The notes: generated by a model not told the origin, from the sequence alone. A DNA stretch of 64,000 bases from Rhizophagus irregularis (GCF_026210795.1 NC_089436.1:620001-684000); one strand, 5' to 3'. Numbered from the stretch's first letter, positions 25,606 through 37,181 are shown. Numbers and translations are program-made.

Positions 25606-28293
25606 TTAAAGTTTGGCTTTTTCTAGTATTGTATTATTATTATTGGGATCAATATTCAAGATTATTCCATTTAATGGTTCTTTAGAAGCCCAATCGATCA
25701 TCGTTTCATAAACTTTTCCATCATATCTTCCAAGTGCTGAACTTAATAAAGCATCAGGAATAAGAAATGCATCAACTAAACTAACAGCATTTGGTCTGAT
25801 TTCTTTTAATAAATTATAAACTTGAGTTCTTAATAATCTTGCTTGTGATGAAGTTAAATATTCACTTTCTAAAAATTCTCCTACATCTTTTTCCATCGTA
25901 TGTAATACGAATAAATTACATAGTGATGTCATAACTTTTTTCAATGACGTACTATTATGTAATATATTTAAACTTTCATCATTAATTTGTTGTTGTGAAT
26001 TATATTGAAGTGCTGTTATAAAATTTTGTACCAAAAGATATTGACAATGTGCATGTGAAATTCGATTGATTTCTACCAACATTGAATTCCAAGATTTTTT
26101 TTGATTATCTATTTGATCAACTGCATTTGCAAGTAAATATGCTATACGATGTCTAAATGCTTTCAATTGAAATTCTTGATTATTAAAATTTAAAGGTGTT
26201 GTTGCCATACATTTTTGATTAGGTTCATTAAGATATTGTAAAATATAAGTAATTGTTGGATTGGTACCAATTTGTGACGCGTATTTTTTGGGATTTTTTG
26301 TTACTTTTCGAAAAGTTTTCATGAGCTAAAAGAAAAAAAAAAGAATTGTTAACTATATATATATATATATATTGATTCTTTTATATATACAGTACTGTAT
26401 ATATGATTTACTTACATAACGAGCAGTTTGTTGAGTTAAAACATAATTATCACCTTCCCAAGTAGTATTCGGTAAATAATCTTGATAAAATTTAACAAAT
26501 CCACTAAAACTTGAATATCCATGACCTCCACATGCTCTTCTACAATCTTCAATTGATTCTACTGCCATAGTAGTAGTTAAAGATTTTAATCCTGAACTTG
26601 AAGCATGTATATCTGCTAATAAAGAATAATTTCCATCAGAACTTTGTTCCATATATTTTGTATATAAATTATTCATAGCTTTTGATGTAAAAAAACACGC
26701 GTATGATTGGGCAATTATAGGAAATAATCTATATTGTTGCATAGTATAATCCAATACTGAAGTTTCAACTATACGACTAAACGATAAAAAAAAAATTTTT
26801 AAACATATTTAACAGAGTATCTCAAAACATTATAAACATTATTAACTTTTTTAACTTACCCATCTTTCAACTTTTTTGGTTCATCTTTATCAATAAATTG
26901 TCTACGTATGGCAGAATAACGAATTGCAATTGTAGCAGCACGCGCAAGTGTAACACGTACACCTGTAACAATTAAAGAACGAATCAAAACCATGATACCA
27001 TAATTTATCTTATCATTTGGTGGACTTATATATTTTCCAGTAGCTTTCTCAATTTGACAGTATTTAGAAAGCATATTAAACCGTGGAATTCGTACATGTT
27101 CAAATAACATAAATCCATTATCAGTAGCATTAAAACTAAAAAAGAAAGAAGTATATACATACATATATATATTTATTTATATATATTTTTTTAAAAAAAA
27201 TATCAAAGTAATAACTTTATATTTACCCAAATTTAGGACCAATGTCTCCAATCGTAATACCAGGTAAAGGTAAATGGGTTTCCAAATCTCGAATTTGAAC
27301 GATAAATGGATGAGGACCATAATCTTTTCCATTACTTTTCAATTGAGCCATAACAATAGCATGGGTACTGTAATAAATTTAGTCACATTAAAAAATTTGA
27401 AAACTATGTCAGAATATCAGAAATATAATATTAATACTAACGCGGTTCTTCCTAAACCTCCAATCCACCATTTAGAAGAAGTCAAAAAAGGAGAATGTAT
27501 TTCAAATTCATCAGTTTCTGGAATATAAGTGGAGGTAGTTTCTAATCCTTGAACATTGGAACCATGACCTAATTCTGTTTGTGCGTAACATCCAATGATT
27601 TGATAATTTTTAGCCGGAATAAGAAATTTTTTCTTTTGTTCTTCCGTTCCATGACCGATTAAAGTTGGTATAAACATCCCTCGATGAGCACCAAACTAGT
27701 CGGCATTAGTTGGAATAAGTTGGAATTAATTGGAATTAGTTGGAATTAGTTGGAATTAGTTGAAATTAATTGGAATTAAAGTCGAAATTCAAATAAATAA
27801 AATAATATCACGTACAGGTCCTGGCATATCAAGGAACCATTCTGCATATTGAAGTTCTTCTACATTCCATTTGTTTTCCCTGTAAAAATATCAGATTTTT
27901 AAAACAAGTAAGTAAATATATATATATGTAGACTATTTTTCGTTGAAATGTCCTTTCGGCGAAATGGCTTTCGGCGAAATGTCGCGTAACCGTAGATTAT
28001 ATAATAAATAAATTTACATACTTAATTAATTGTACCAATCTTTTTTCTTTTTTTATAGTATATTCAAATAATTTATCCCTTCCCATAAAATATATATTGG
28101 TTTTATCGAATACGGGATCATTTTCAATTATATTCAAAATTTTATGATAACGTTCCAAATCTTTAATACCATATAAAAGTAATGTAAGTTCTTTAACATC
28201 GAATGATGCGGATTCTCTCTCTTGTGTTAATAAATCTGGACCTTGTGGATCAGATGGTCTAAGATGCGAAGGAATTTTTACGTAAGATGTCAT
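25606..28293 (-). CDS. Peroxisomal acyl-CoA oxidase, seven exons
   Basis: Minus-strand exons 28293-28022, 27879-27816, 27695-27442, 27367-27227, 27135-26860, 26776-26416 and 26325-25606 join cleanly into 695 residues, the normal size of the family. The enzyme oxidises fatty acyl-CoA to trans-2-enoyl-CoA with FAD and passes electrons to oxygen, making hydrogen peroxide. This is the first step of peroxisomal beta-oxidation. Family landmarks include [37 protein letters not shown] and [13 protein letters not shown]. The protein ends in AKL, a plausible PTS1 peroxisome signal. Introns are 67-143 nt with GT-AG ends. Intron 2 holds a 10-bp tandem repeat. With the acyl-CoA synthetase nearby it forms two successive steps of fatty-acid use. 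Confidence 0.95.
27696..27779. repeat. 10-bp tandem repeat within intron 2 of the acyl-CoA oxidase gene
   Basis: About seven imperfect copies of TTGGAATTAG (variants TTGGAATTAA, TTGAAATTAA) fill the 3' half of the intron up to the acceptor. Copy number may vary between strains. Intron 1 carries a separate short duplication of TTTCGGCGAAATG. Confidence 0.75.
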
Positions 28294-30675
28294 AATTTTT
28301 CTTTTAAAAACAAAAAATAATAATAAAAATAGATTAAACAGATTCCCGACGAAAAATTATTACCGACGAAAATTATTTATATATATATACACATCATCTT
28401 GCGGACCATCTTGATACGGTAGTTAATTATAAAATGGTTAAAATTCCTGAAATCTTACGAAAAACAACGCAATCCTTTTTCTTTAATGAATATGCTTATT
28501 TCGTGGAAATATTAAAGGAATGATTACATAACAAATGTAGATCACCACCTATGAAAGTAACTTAATTAGTTTTTCTTTTTAATAAAATCAATAAAAATTA
28601 CTACGAAATACCTAATTTGTAAATGACATATTAAATCGTTGTAAGTTGTAACCCTTATACGGAAAATCAAATATATCACGTGAATAAAATTCTATTCCAG
28701 AAATAATATTAGACAACGGAGTGTTAACGGGATGTTGTATATACCAAATACCATAAAATTCAGGTCGGTATTATATAAATGTGCACATGATTATAAATTC
28801 AAACACAAAAAATATTTTTTTTTAAAAAATATTCATTAGAAATTCTACAAGAATCATTTGTTTATGCATCTTATAAAGTTTATGTAATTATTGATTGAAC
28901 TAAATTTAACTAAACTTTAAAAAAAGGCGTACATAAGTTTTCATTATAAATTACATTTTATAACGAACAATGGACTAATTTATTTACAGTTTGATTCAAA
29001 TCTTTTATTATTATTATTATATATTAAAAAAGAAAAATATTTTAGCCGTATACCCGTTCTTTATTTTTCATGCAAGGTTTACAATCAATCGGTGTACTTA
29101 TTACTATTTCGTTAAAAAATACTTCTTTTTAATAAAAACAAAGCATTTTGGTCATTTTATCATTAAGGTAATTATAATCGTTGATCCCTTTTTTTTTTTT
29201 TTTTTTGGCGGTAATCTTTTATTTATTAAATTCATTAAACATGAGGGGAAAAGGAAAATAAATTTTTGGAGAATGTGAAAAAAAAGAGTTATATTTAATA
29301 ATAAATAAATAATTTATTTATTTATTTATTTTATTTTTCTTTTTATACAGTATTACAGTACTACACACAACAAATTATTATTATATTACAATCAATTATA
29401 TTTTTGCATGATAATACTAAACTAAGTCTTATTTTATCCTATTTAGCTATCGGACAAAAATTCCCGATTAAAATAGTATAATAAAGATTGTCTTATCTTC
29501 AGCCAATCATGATATTCAACTTTATATCTGTATAGTATCTGACACTAAAATAAATATATATTTAATTGATGCAAGAGAAAAAAAAAATTTTTTTTTTTTC
29601 TTTTTTTTCTTTTTTTTTTATTATTAGTATTATTTTGATCAAATAAAATAAATGTTTTTTTACCTTTTAATCAGTTCGCATAGCATACCGCACCATTCAT
29701 GGTTCAGTACCATAGCGCCATATCATAAGATTTTTTTTGAGGAGAATTGATATACATTCGAAATTACTTTATTTTTCAAAGTAGATTAGGTAGATTGTTT
29801 TCTTTCTCCTTTCTCCTTAAAGAAAAGGTTCTGACTTCTGACATGTACAGGGTGGCTGAAGGTGTTCAATAATCTTGCATTGAGTTCTCTGATTTATACA
29901 TTATTATGCAATGACCCCGCACCTTGTCAATCACCAATAGTGTCAACTTTTATGTTAAACCTAAAAAGGTAACTTGAGGAAAATCATTCGTGCGTAGATT
30001 GTGTAGATTGTGTAGACATCGCTTGAACATCTTCAGATGAAAACCGCTGACCATTACATTAAACTGTTCCACAAAAAACTAAAAATTTTGAAGAGTGAGA
30101 AAGGGGAAGAAGAGGAGATTTAATAATCTAATATCGATATCTGGGTTTTTTTTGATGTATGCTGTACATGCAAGTTAAAATTTTTAGGAATTTATTAAAC
30201 ATGGATGATTGATTAAAGTTGGACTCCTTTAGTAATCGACTGGCAGGTTGTATTGTTCATTTATGGTTCGTGTTCGTTGAACTTACAACCTGCATCCTAA
30301 ACGCCTATGTGCAATCCTGTTGATAAGTATAACCAAAGGCATGCTTGAATACCTTTTTAGTCATTCAATGAAAAAAAAAAAATTTTTTTTACAATCCAAT
30401 TTTCTCATGACCCACTGTACTTTCAGATGTTGGTCTCAGCATAGATTCGCCAATAGAGAATGCAATCAAATTTGAAAGATCAATTTAAGCACAGTAACAT
30501 ACATTACCTTGTTTGAGATTTAATGACATGTTAAACAAAATACAGCCTTATTAATATTTAATTATTGAAAGAAATTTATAAATGATTCTGGGAGAAAAAA
30601 AAGCGTATTCAAACATCATAAACATCATTTATCTCCCTTTGTTTCAATATCATTGACTTTGCAGGGTTAGTATTT

Positions 30676-30950
30676 ATTTATCACAAACTAAATATGTAAC
30701 GCCCTGCAAATCACATCATTCCATTTATCAAGCACGCACGATACCGTGCAATACGGGACATGCCGGGACAAGTTTCAGGTTTCGATATACTACTAATTAT
30801 TTTATCACAAACTTTATATGTAACACGAAACCTCCTGCAAAAAAAGGTCGACCCAAATTCACAGGCTTTTACAGAAAATATGATGATGATATGACGGAAT
30901 TATTCGGATAAAATTTTTTTTTTTTTGCAAAAGTTTCAGGTTTCGAGTAT
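30676..30950 (+). repeat. Diverged direct duplication
   Basis: TTATCACAAACT...ATATGTAAC...CCTGCAAA at about 30677-30715 recurs at about 30801-30842. Each copy is followed further on by AGTTTCAGGTTTCGA (about 30771 and 30933). The two halves are about 125-160 bp apart, consistent with an old tandem duplication that has since diverged and taken indels. Confidence 0.5.
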
Positions 30951-31788
30951 TATCCCTCTAACTGTAAAATTATTAATAAATTCCAGGTAAATAAATCCAG
31001 AATACAGTTAAAGAGATACTTTTATAATAATTACGTACAGTATTTTAAAAAGTTTGAAAATTTTTGGATTTTATTTACCGATAATAGACAGTATTCATAA
31101 AGATTTCAATAAATGTATATTTAATCAGCAAATGATCCATCAAGTTCAATTTTATTCAGTATATTACAATATTTTGTTTACCATATAATTTTTAAATTAA
31201 ATAAATTTCTTTTATTGATTAATATATGGCAGTAATAATTTAAATAGTACAATTCGGATCGGAAAATTTAGGTACTGTAAGCGTAAACAAACGAAGTTAC
31301 ATCCATTCCGAATAGGTTCTGCCCAATTTACTAACAATCTTTCCCTGATCAACAGATCGAATTACTATATAAATTTTCTAACAATTTTGAAGAATGAATG
31401 AATTACTTAATTCATTATATTCTTTAAATTCTTTTTGATTTAGAAATTAAAATGTTTTAGGGATAATCGATTTAGGGATAATCGATTTAGGGATTTGACA
31501 AATGAATTACTTAATTCATTATATTCGTTTAATTTATTAAAAAGATAAGTTCGTTTTATTTAATCAAAACTTAATACATTATAATCATTATAAATTATTA
31601 ATATGAATTATTCATTTATATCGTTTAATTTATTTATTTAAATTTATTATATTCATTTTAAATCCGTATTTAATTAATTAATTAATTATTATATTCTTTT
31701 TAAATCAATCCGTATTTCGATATGTTAAATATAGCCAATATATTTTATAATTAAATGAATGAAAATTATCAAATCCTTTATATTCATT

Positions 31789-32025
31789 AAATTTGTTTAA
31801 ATTCGTTTTATATAATTCATTATATTCATTACATTTGTTTAAATTCGTTTTATATAATTCATTATGTTCATTAAATTTGTTTAAATTCGCTTTATATAAT
31901 TCATTATGTTCATTAAATTTGTTTAAATTCGCTTTATATAATTCATTATGCTCATTACATTTGTTTAAATTCGCTTTATATAATCCATTATATTCATTAA
32001 ATTTGTTAAATTCGCTTTATATCAT
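31789..32025 (+). repeat. 42-bp minisatellite, about 5.6 copies
   Basis: Units begin AAATTTGTTTAAATTCG and end TTCATT, differing by one to three substitutions (for example CGTTTT versus CGCTTT, ATATTC versus ATGTTC). Because 42 is a multiple of three, the array keeps a frame open from 31793 to 32050 that repeats every 14 residues. I read this as a by-product, not a gene. Older, more diverged pieces of similar sequence extend upstream to about 31390. Confidence 0.85.
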
Positions 32026-33163
32026 TTCTAAATTAATTATTTATTTATGATAATTAATTATACACAAAAATGTTTTGATAACACAAATAAATAATAAATG
32101 AAATATGATAATTTACATTACTAAATTAAAATATCACACATAAATTTTGTTATTATTATGCAAAATAATAATAATCGGAACTATACACTTTAGCTTAATA
32201 GTGTACTTTGTTTATAGTACCCAGGTTGTACGACATGGACATTCACAACCGTAATGGCATTTCGGGGTTGCAACCTCGTATAATCAAGCAGGTGGTACCA
32301 CATAGGTTGTAAATGGTGACGGCAGGCCAGTATTGGTATTTTCTGGAATCTGGATCTGGAAACATGTATTCCAGATTGATTCCAGTGGTTTTTAAAGTAC
32401 TGGAATCAAATTTCCAGATTCCAGAGGCCATTGGAATCAATTTGGAATCAAAATTCCAATATTCCAAATTCCAGTAAAATTGTCATTGGAAACCGGAATT
32501 TCCCATCACTGCGGCGGGCCACACTAACCTACACACATGCCCATTGTTCATCACTACCTGTATATAGAGGAAGGACTTCTACCCAGGAGTTTTCCTTTAG
32601 CTTAATATTTTTTTGTCAATAAAGTCAATAAATCTGAAATTTTCCATTGTCATATATTTGGGCAAGTATTCTTTTGAATAGGTAATATATATATTAAAAA
32701 ATTATTACTGAAAATTATTACTGAAAATTATTAGTTATTACTGAAAAATTATTAGACCAAAAAGATTGAAAGCGTAAAATAATAGGATTTTCACGCATTA
32801 TTATATTTAATTTGTACCTGAATAATACCTTACATAATACGTAGATGACCGTAAATTATCTTCCCCAACGTCGCCAACAAAATTTCACGTTCACGTGATC
32901 ATTTTATAAATAATTGTCAGTTTTTCACCTCTCGTCACACCTTTCCGCTGCGTGAAATCCTATCTGTCACCGATTTATTTGTCACATAATACGCCACTCT
33001 TTATATGTTAATGCCATAATTTCGGCCAAGTCACGTAAACGTAAATTACCCCGATATAAATTACCGAAGTCATATGGACACTAAAGATTTACATAAACAT
33101 GAAGAAATAATTATCGAGGATCTTTAGTTATAAGTTTCATATAATAATAACTTTATTATCTTA

Positions 33164-34858
33164 TTATCTTTTATATAGATAATCAAAATACAAAGGGGAA
33201 GATTCAAATTTGATTTCATCTTGATCAACAATCTTTACATTTGTTTCTTCTTTTAATATTTTTAAAAAAGAAGATTCATCATCTTCAGCAAGATAACCAT
33301 CTATACCCAATAAATTGAATTCATCATTAATTTTTGCATAATCAATAATGAATTTTAAATAATCATCATTAAACATTATCATAATTAACCCTCTTAATTT
33401 ACATTTACAATTTTTCAATAACATATATAAAGCCTCATAATCAAAAAAACATGATAATTCTAAATATTTTAATGAAATAGGTAAATAATTTCCTAAATCA
33501 GAAATCAATTCATTTGTCCAACCAAAACTTCTTATACCAAAATATTTAAGATTTAAATTAGAAATTATTGATTGAACAGATTGAAAGAAACTTATAGAAT
33601 CAAGAGTTAATATTAAATGAGTAATATTAGGACAATGAATTGAAAGAGGTTTTGATAATATAATATAAGAAGTAGTTCTATCCAAACATAAAGTAGTTAA
33701 ATTAATTCCTGATAATTGAATTAAATTTGATATTGTTAAAGGAAGAAAATGATTATTTTTTAAATGAAGTGTATCTATTTTACATTTTATATTCTTTGGA
33801 GAGGGTGATGATGATGATGAAGATGATGATGATAAGGAAGTAATAGTATGAGATGAAGGAATAGTATGTGATGATAGTGATGTATTATTACTATTATTAC
33901 TATTATTGTTATTAATAGTATTGTTATTATGTTCAAGTTCATGACAATTTACAATTAAAAGAAATTTTAAATTATTACAATTTAATAAAATTTCAAAAGG
34001 AAATAAATTATTAAATTTAGTATCTATAAAATGTAATAAAACAAGAGAAGATTGATTAATTAATAAATTTAAAATTGATTTTGGTATATTACCATGAGAA
34101 TTAATTATAAATTTTTTAATATTTCTTTGAGATTTAATTATATTAAAAAATATTTCTTCTTTACCATCATCATTATTATTAAAATAAGAATCAATAAATA
34201 TATGAGATAAAGTATTACAAGATTGGGATAAAGATTTTAAAAAAGAATAAGTATTTGGTAAATTATATAAAGGTTGTGAATCAACACTAAATTGAAAAAT
34301 TTTAAGATTTGAAAATGAAGTAGAAAATGAATCTTTAGGTAAATAAGGAAAATCAGGATTATTTTCAAATGATTTAATATTTAAAAGATAAACTTTAGCA
34401 TTATTTCTCAAAAACATTTTAAATAAACTTTGAGATAATCTATGAGATATTTTGTTGATATAATTAGAATTATATTGATTATCAAATTGTGATGATGTTA
34501 TTGTTATAGTTGTTTTAACCCAAAGTTTTATACTTGAAAACATTGTTTCATAATAAAATTCTTTTAAAAAACTTGGATAATTAAATAAAACTTTTTTAAA
34601 AATTGGATAAAGTTCAGGATGATATTTACGAAGTTGTTTTTCTTCTTCATTAAGAAATAAAAGATATATTTCTATTAAACTAAGAGAAAATTTAATCGAA
34701 CGTTGCATTAAAGAAAATGGTTTACGCCAAAGTATAGGTATAATTGTTCTACACCATAATCTATTTACTAATAAACATGAATGTAAAGATGTTGTATCAT
34801 TTTCAAAATGTTTGAAAATTTCATTTATACATTCGATAGGAAAAGTTGACTTTGCCAT
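33164..34858 (-). CDS. F-box/leucine-rich protein, single exon, 564 residues
   Basis: The N-terminus is a clear F-box: FPIECINEIFKHFEND, then SCLLVNRLWCRTIIPILWRKPF at about residues 27-48. The rest is leucine-rich with repeated NL-x-x-L patterns, as expected for substrate-binding repeats of an SCF receptor. A low-complexity Asn/Ser segment (NNNNSNNSNN, then a run of Ser) at about residues 308-352 splits the leucine-rich region. It corresponds to a GAT/ATC and ATT triplet-rich tract at 33805-33925. No intron is needed, unlike the other F-box genes in the window. The ATG lies directly after the homopolymer-rich promoter. Confidence 0.9.
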   Translation of the reverse strand: MAKSTFPIECINEIFKHFENDTTSLHSCLLVNRLWCRTIIPILWRKPFSLMQRSIKFSLSLIEIYLLFLNEEEKQLRKYHPELYPIFKKVLFNYPSFLKEFYYETMFSSIKLWVKTTITITSSQFDNQYNSNYINKISHRLSQSLFKMFLRNNAKVYLLNIKSFENNPDFPYLPKDSFSTSFSNLKIFQFSVDSQPLYNLPNTYSFLKSLSQSCNTLSHIFIDSYFNNNDDGKEEIFFNIIKSQRNIKKFIINSHGNIPKSILNLLINQSSLVLLHFIDTKFNNLFPFEILLNCNNLKFLLIVNCHELEHNNNTINNNNSNNSNNTSLSSHTIPSSHTITSLSSSSSSSSSPSPKNIKCKIDTLHLKNNHFLPLTISNLIQLSGINLTTLCLDRTTSYIILSKPLSIHCPNITHLILTLDSISFFQSVQSIISNLNLKYFGIRSFGWTNELISDLGNYLPISLKYLELSCFFDYEALYMLLKNCKCKLRGLIMIMFNDDYLKFIIDYAKINDEFNLLGIDGYLAEDDESSFLKILKEETNVKIVDQDEIKFESSPLYFDYLYKR

Positions 34859-35136
34859 TTTTTTTTTGAGGTATTTTTTTTATTTTTTTTTATTATTTTT
34901 TTTAAAACAGAAAAAAAAAGGGGGGGAAATCATATAAAAAAGGGTTGTGTTCAAAAAAATTAACCGCATTTATATAATTTCGAAAATCGCATTTAATAGT
35001 GTAACCGGTGTGTGTAATTATGATTACCGATACCTAATATTCTAACTATTTAAATTAAAATATTTTTTTTTTTAGTGTACAATCCCCGTCTTTTTTTTCC
35101 TTCTTCTTTTCTTTTTTTTATTCAAATTTTTAAATA

Positions 35137-36153
35137 ATGGAGGGTGAAGATAAAATTACTATTGAAGTATTAAATATTTTATTCAAAATTCTTCAAAATC
35201 ATAAATTTGAAAATTCAATTCCTGAGGATATTATTGAAATTATAAAAGAATATATTGATTCAAAAAGAATAAATGTTCAATTAAGAGAGATTAAAATTCC
35301 AAATAAACAAAAACATTTTGAAATTGGTTGGGATCAAGATAATTTATTAAAAGATCTTTTATCATTATCATTAAAATTATATGAACCTCATAAAAAAGAT
35401 TTTGAAAGGATACATATTGGAACAAAAAATAAATGGTTTCTTGATAATATGAAATTTGAAGGAATAAATACAGAATTAGAAATTATAACAGAAATTGTTT
35501 TAAATCAAGAAAAAAATTTACCAGGATTTGAATATTTTTATGAATTTAATAATGAAGGAGGAAATCATCATTCTGGTAATTTACTCTTTGTATCTGAAGT
35601 TGGTATTTTAGCTATAATTGGGGTTAATAATAAATTTAATTATATAGAAAATAAAAAATTTATTAAAAATCAAATTAGAGAATATAAAACATTTGCTAAT
35701 AATAGATTTGGTAATAAGTTTGTTACAATAATTGGGTTATACGCATCTTATAATAGAAATGGTAAAATTACATTAAATCCTGTTGATTCTTTTGATAAAA
35801 TGATTATGAAAAAAGTCAAAGAATTTACGAAGGAAAAACAAGAAATGTTACAAGAAAAAACTTCAAGTAATAATTTTTTTTTTTTACATACTTTTAAGAT
35901 ATATATTCATTTCAATAGACTGACAAATTTTAAAATTCTATTTTTTTTATTAGATAAGGATTCGGATTCAAGTTATTCTGATTCTGATTCAAAAGAAGAA
36001 GAATCTGATTCTGATGATGATGTCGTTATAGATGATAATTCATCACAAAATAGCTTTTTTGATTTTTTGAAATCTGTTATTAAATTCATAATTTTCATTT
36101 TACTCTTAGATTTTATCTTTAAAAATTATTTCAAAAAGGAGGGTATAGAATAA
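35137..36153 (+). CDS. Unidentified acidic protein with C-terminal membrane anchor; possible dead nuclease-like core
   Basis: Open for 338 codons. A probable 87-nt intron (donor GTAATA at 35867, acceptor TTATTAG ending 35953) would leave the frame intact and shorten it to 309 residues. The retained sequence is a T-rich tract encoding an odd Phe-rich segment, which favours splicing. The N-terminal third is helical and charged. Residues about 145-215 (GNLLFVSEVGILAIIGV, then FVTIIGLYA) have the strand-turn-strand rhythm of restriction-endonuclease-like folds, but the expected Asp and Glu-x-Lys positions read Asn and Gly, so any nuclease would be inactive. That is a weak, by-eye comparison. Next come a Ser/Asp/Glu-rich linker and a terminal hydrophobic helix (about 30 residues from the end), suggesting tail anchoring. 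Transcribed divergently from the neighbouring F-box gene with 278 bp between starts. Confidence 0.7.
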   Translation: MEGEDKITIEVLNILFKILQNHKFENSIPEDIIEIIKEYIDSKRINVQLREIKIPNKQKHFEIGWDQDNLLKDLLSLSLKLYEPHKKDFERIHIGTKNKWFLDNMKFEGINTELEIITEIVLNQEKNLPGFEYFYEFNNEGGNHHSGNLLFVSEVGILAIIGVNNKFNYIENKKFIKNQIREYKTFANNRFGNKFVTIIGLYASYNRNGKITLNPVDSFDKMIMKKVKEFTKEKQEMLQEKTSSNNFFFLHTFKIYIHFNRLTNFKILFFLLDKDSDSSYSDSDSKEEESDSDDDVVIDDNSSQNSFFDFLKSVIKFIIFILLLDFIFKNYFKKEGIE

Positions 36154-37149
36154 TGTTTTATATTTGATGAAAAAAATTTTAATAATAAATGCATATACCT
36201 TACTTAAATATGTCATAGTGTTGATCTACATGGTCATCAATAATGTTGCGAACGAAAATAGTTTGTGATTGGCGATTCTAAACTCATCCGTATGGATCTC
36301 AATTATCGAAATATTTTAATCTTAAACTCTAAAGTTCCAAACTCCGTATGATACTCATATTTAATGTCACGTAAACTTTATAAAATGCTAAAATCTGGGG
36401 AAAGCGTTATTTGGGATTCTCGGAGATTGTTAGTGTAATGCGCACGTTATATCAGGTTATATCAATTCCATTTTTAGTCAGAGATTTCGGATTTCACGAA
36501 AATAGTTTCGTCTGACTTCGGAAGTTTCTTCCACAAATAGGATATTTCTCCCGCATAATGGAAAACTTAACAATGAAATTTTTCCTATTGGTGTAATTTA
36601 TATTATTTGAAAGCGGGGTAAGAAACCTATCCATAACAATGCTATCAAGCTCGTCAGTCAAAAACTTATATGCATATATATATATATATATATATGAGCA
36701 AATGATCCTCGTACGCGGGCAGGTAATAAAATATTCGTGCACAAATCTTCAAATCTGGTAAATCTAGTTTAAAATCTTTTCATTAGTGAGGCATGATTGA
36801 CGATAATGATCAGGTAAATATGACAAGGTAGCAAAAGAAAAAAAAACAAGAGATAACTTATTCTTTAGATCCAAGCGTTTGTACATTTCAAATAAAATAT
36901 TCAACTATCCGGAGATAAAATGCTTTTGAGATCGCAGCATAAATAACAATACAGCGTGTTGAGCAGGGCCTGCATTAATATTATTTGGATCTAAATATAG
37001 TTAGTATTCTTCCTCTTGGAGGAAACAATAAACATGATGTATATTTATTAGTCGAGTCAATTATTATCCTTGACTAACCTTTTTAATTCTATTTAGAAAT
37101 CATATTACATATCAATATTTAATATTAGTTAAAATCAAACATTGATGTA
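36154..37149. other. Intergenic left of the transposon
   Basis: No gene recognised. It contains an AT dinucleotide tract at 36674-36696. A minus-strand frame at 36494-36742 has no features of a protein. Confidence 0.5.
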
Positions 37150-37181
37150 CAGTGCCTGGAAAAAAGTCAGTAAGCACGTGA
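37150..37181 (+). repeat. Left terminal inverted repeat
   Basis: 32 bp, starting CAGTGCCTGGAAA and ending GCACGTGA. Pairs with 38430-38461 with one mismatch. Includes a CACGTG palindrome at 37175-37180. Confidence 0.95.

Larger units (their letters stand above)
28294..33163. other. 4.9-kb gene-free, repeat-rich gap
   Basis: Starts with the likely promoter of the acyl-CoA oxidase gene. Contents noted: T runs at 29200 and 29590-29620; a diverged direct duplication at about 30680-30950; a 16-bp triplicated phrase at 31460-31495; the 42-bp minisatellite at 31789-32025; a less AT-rich patch at 32220-32640 with repeated GGAATC/GATTCC words; and a CACGTG site at 32892. No gene, tRNA or coding remnant could be supported. 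Confidence 0.5.

Noticed and set aside
31793-32050. 85-codon frame with a 14-residue repeat
   Set aside because: Produced by the 42-bp minisatellite; no start context, no flanking coding signal.
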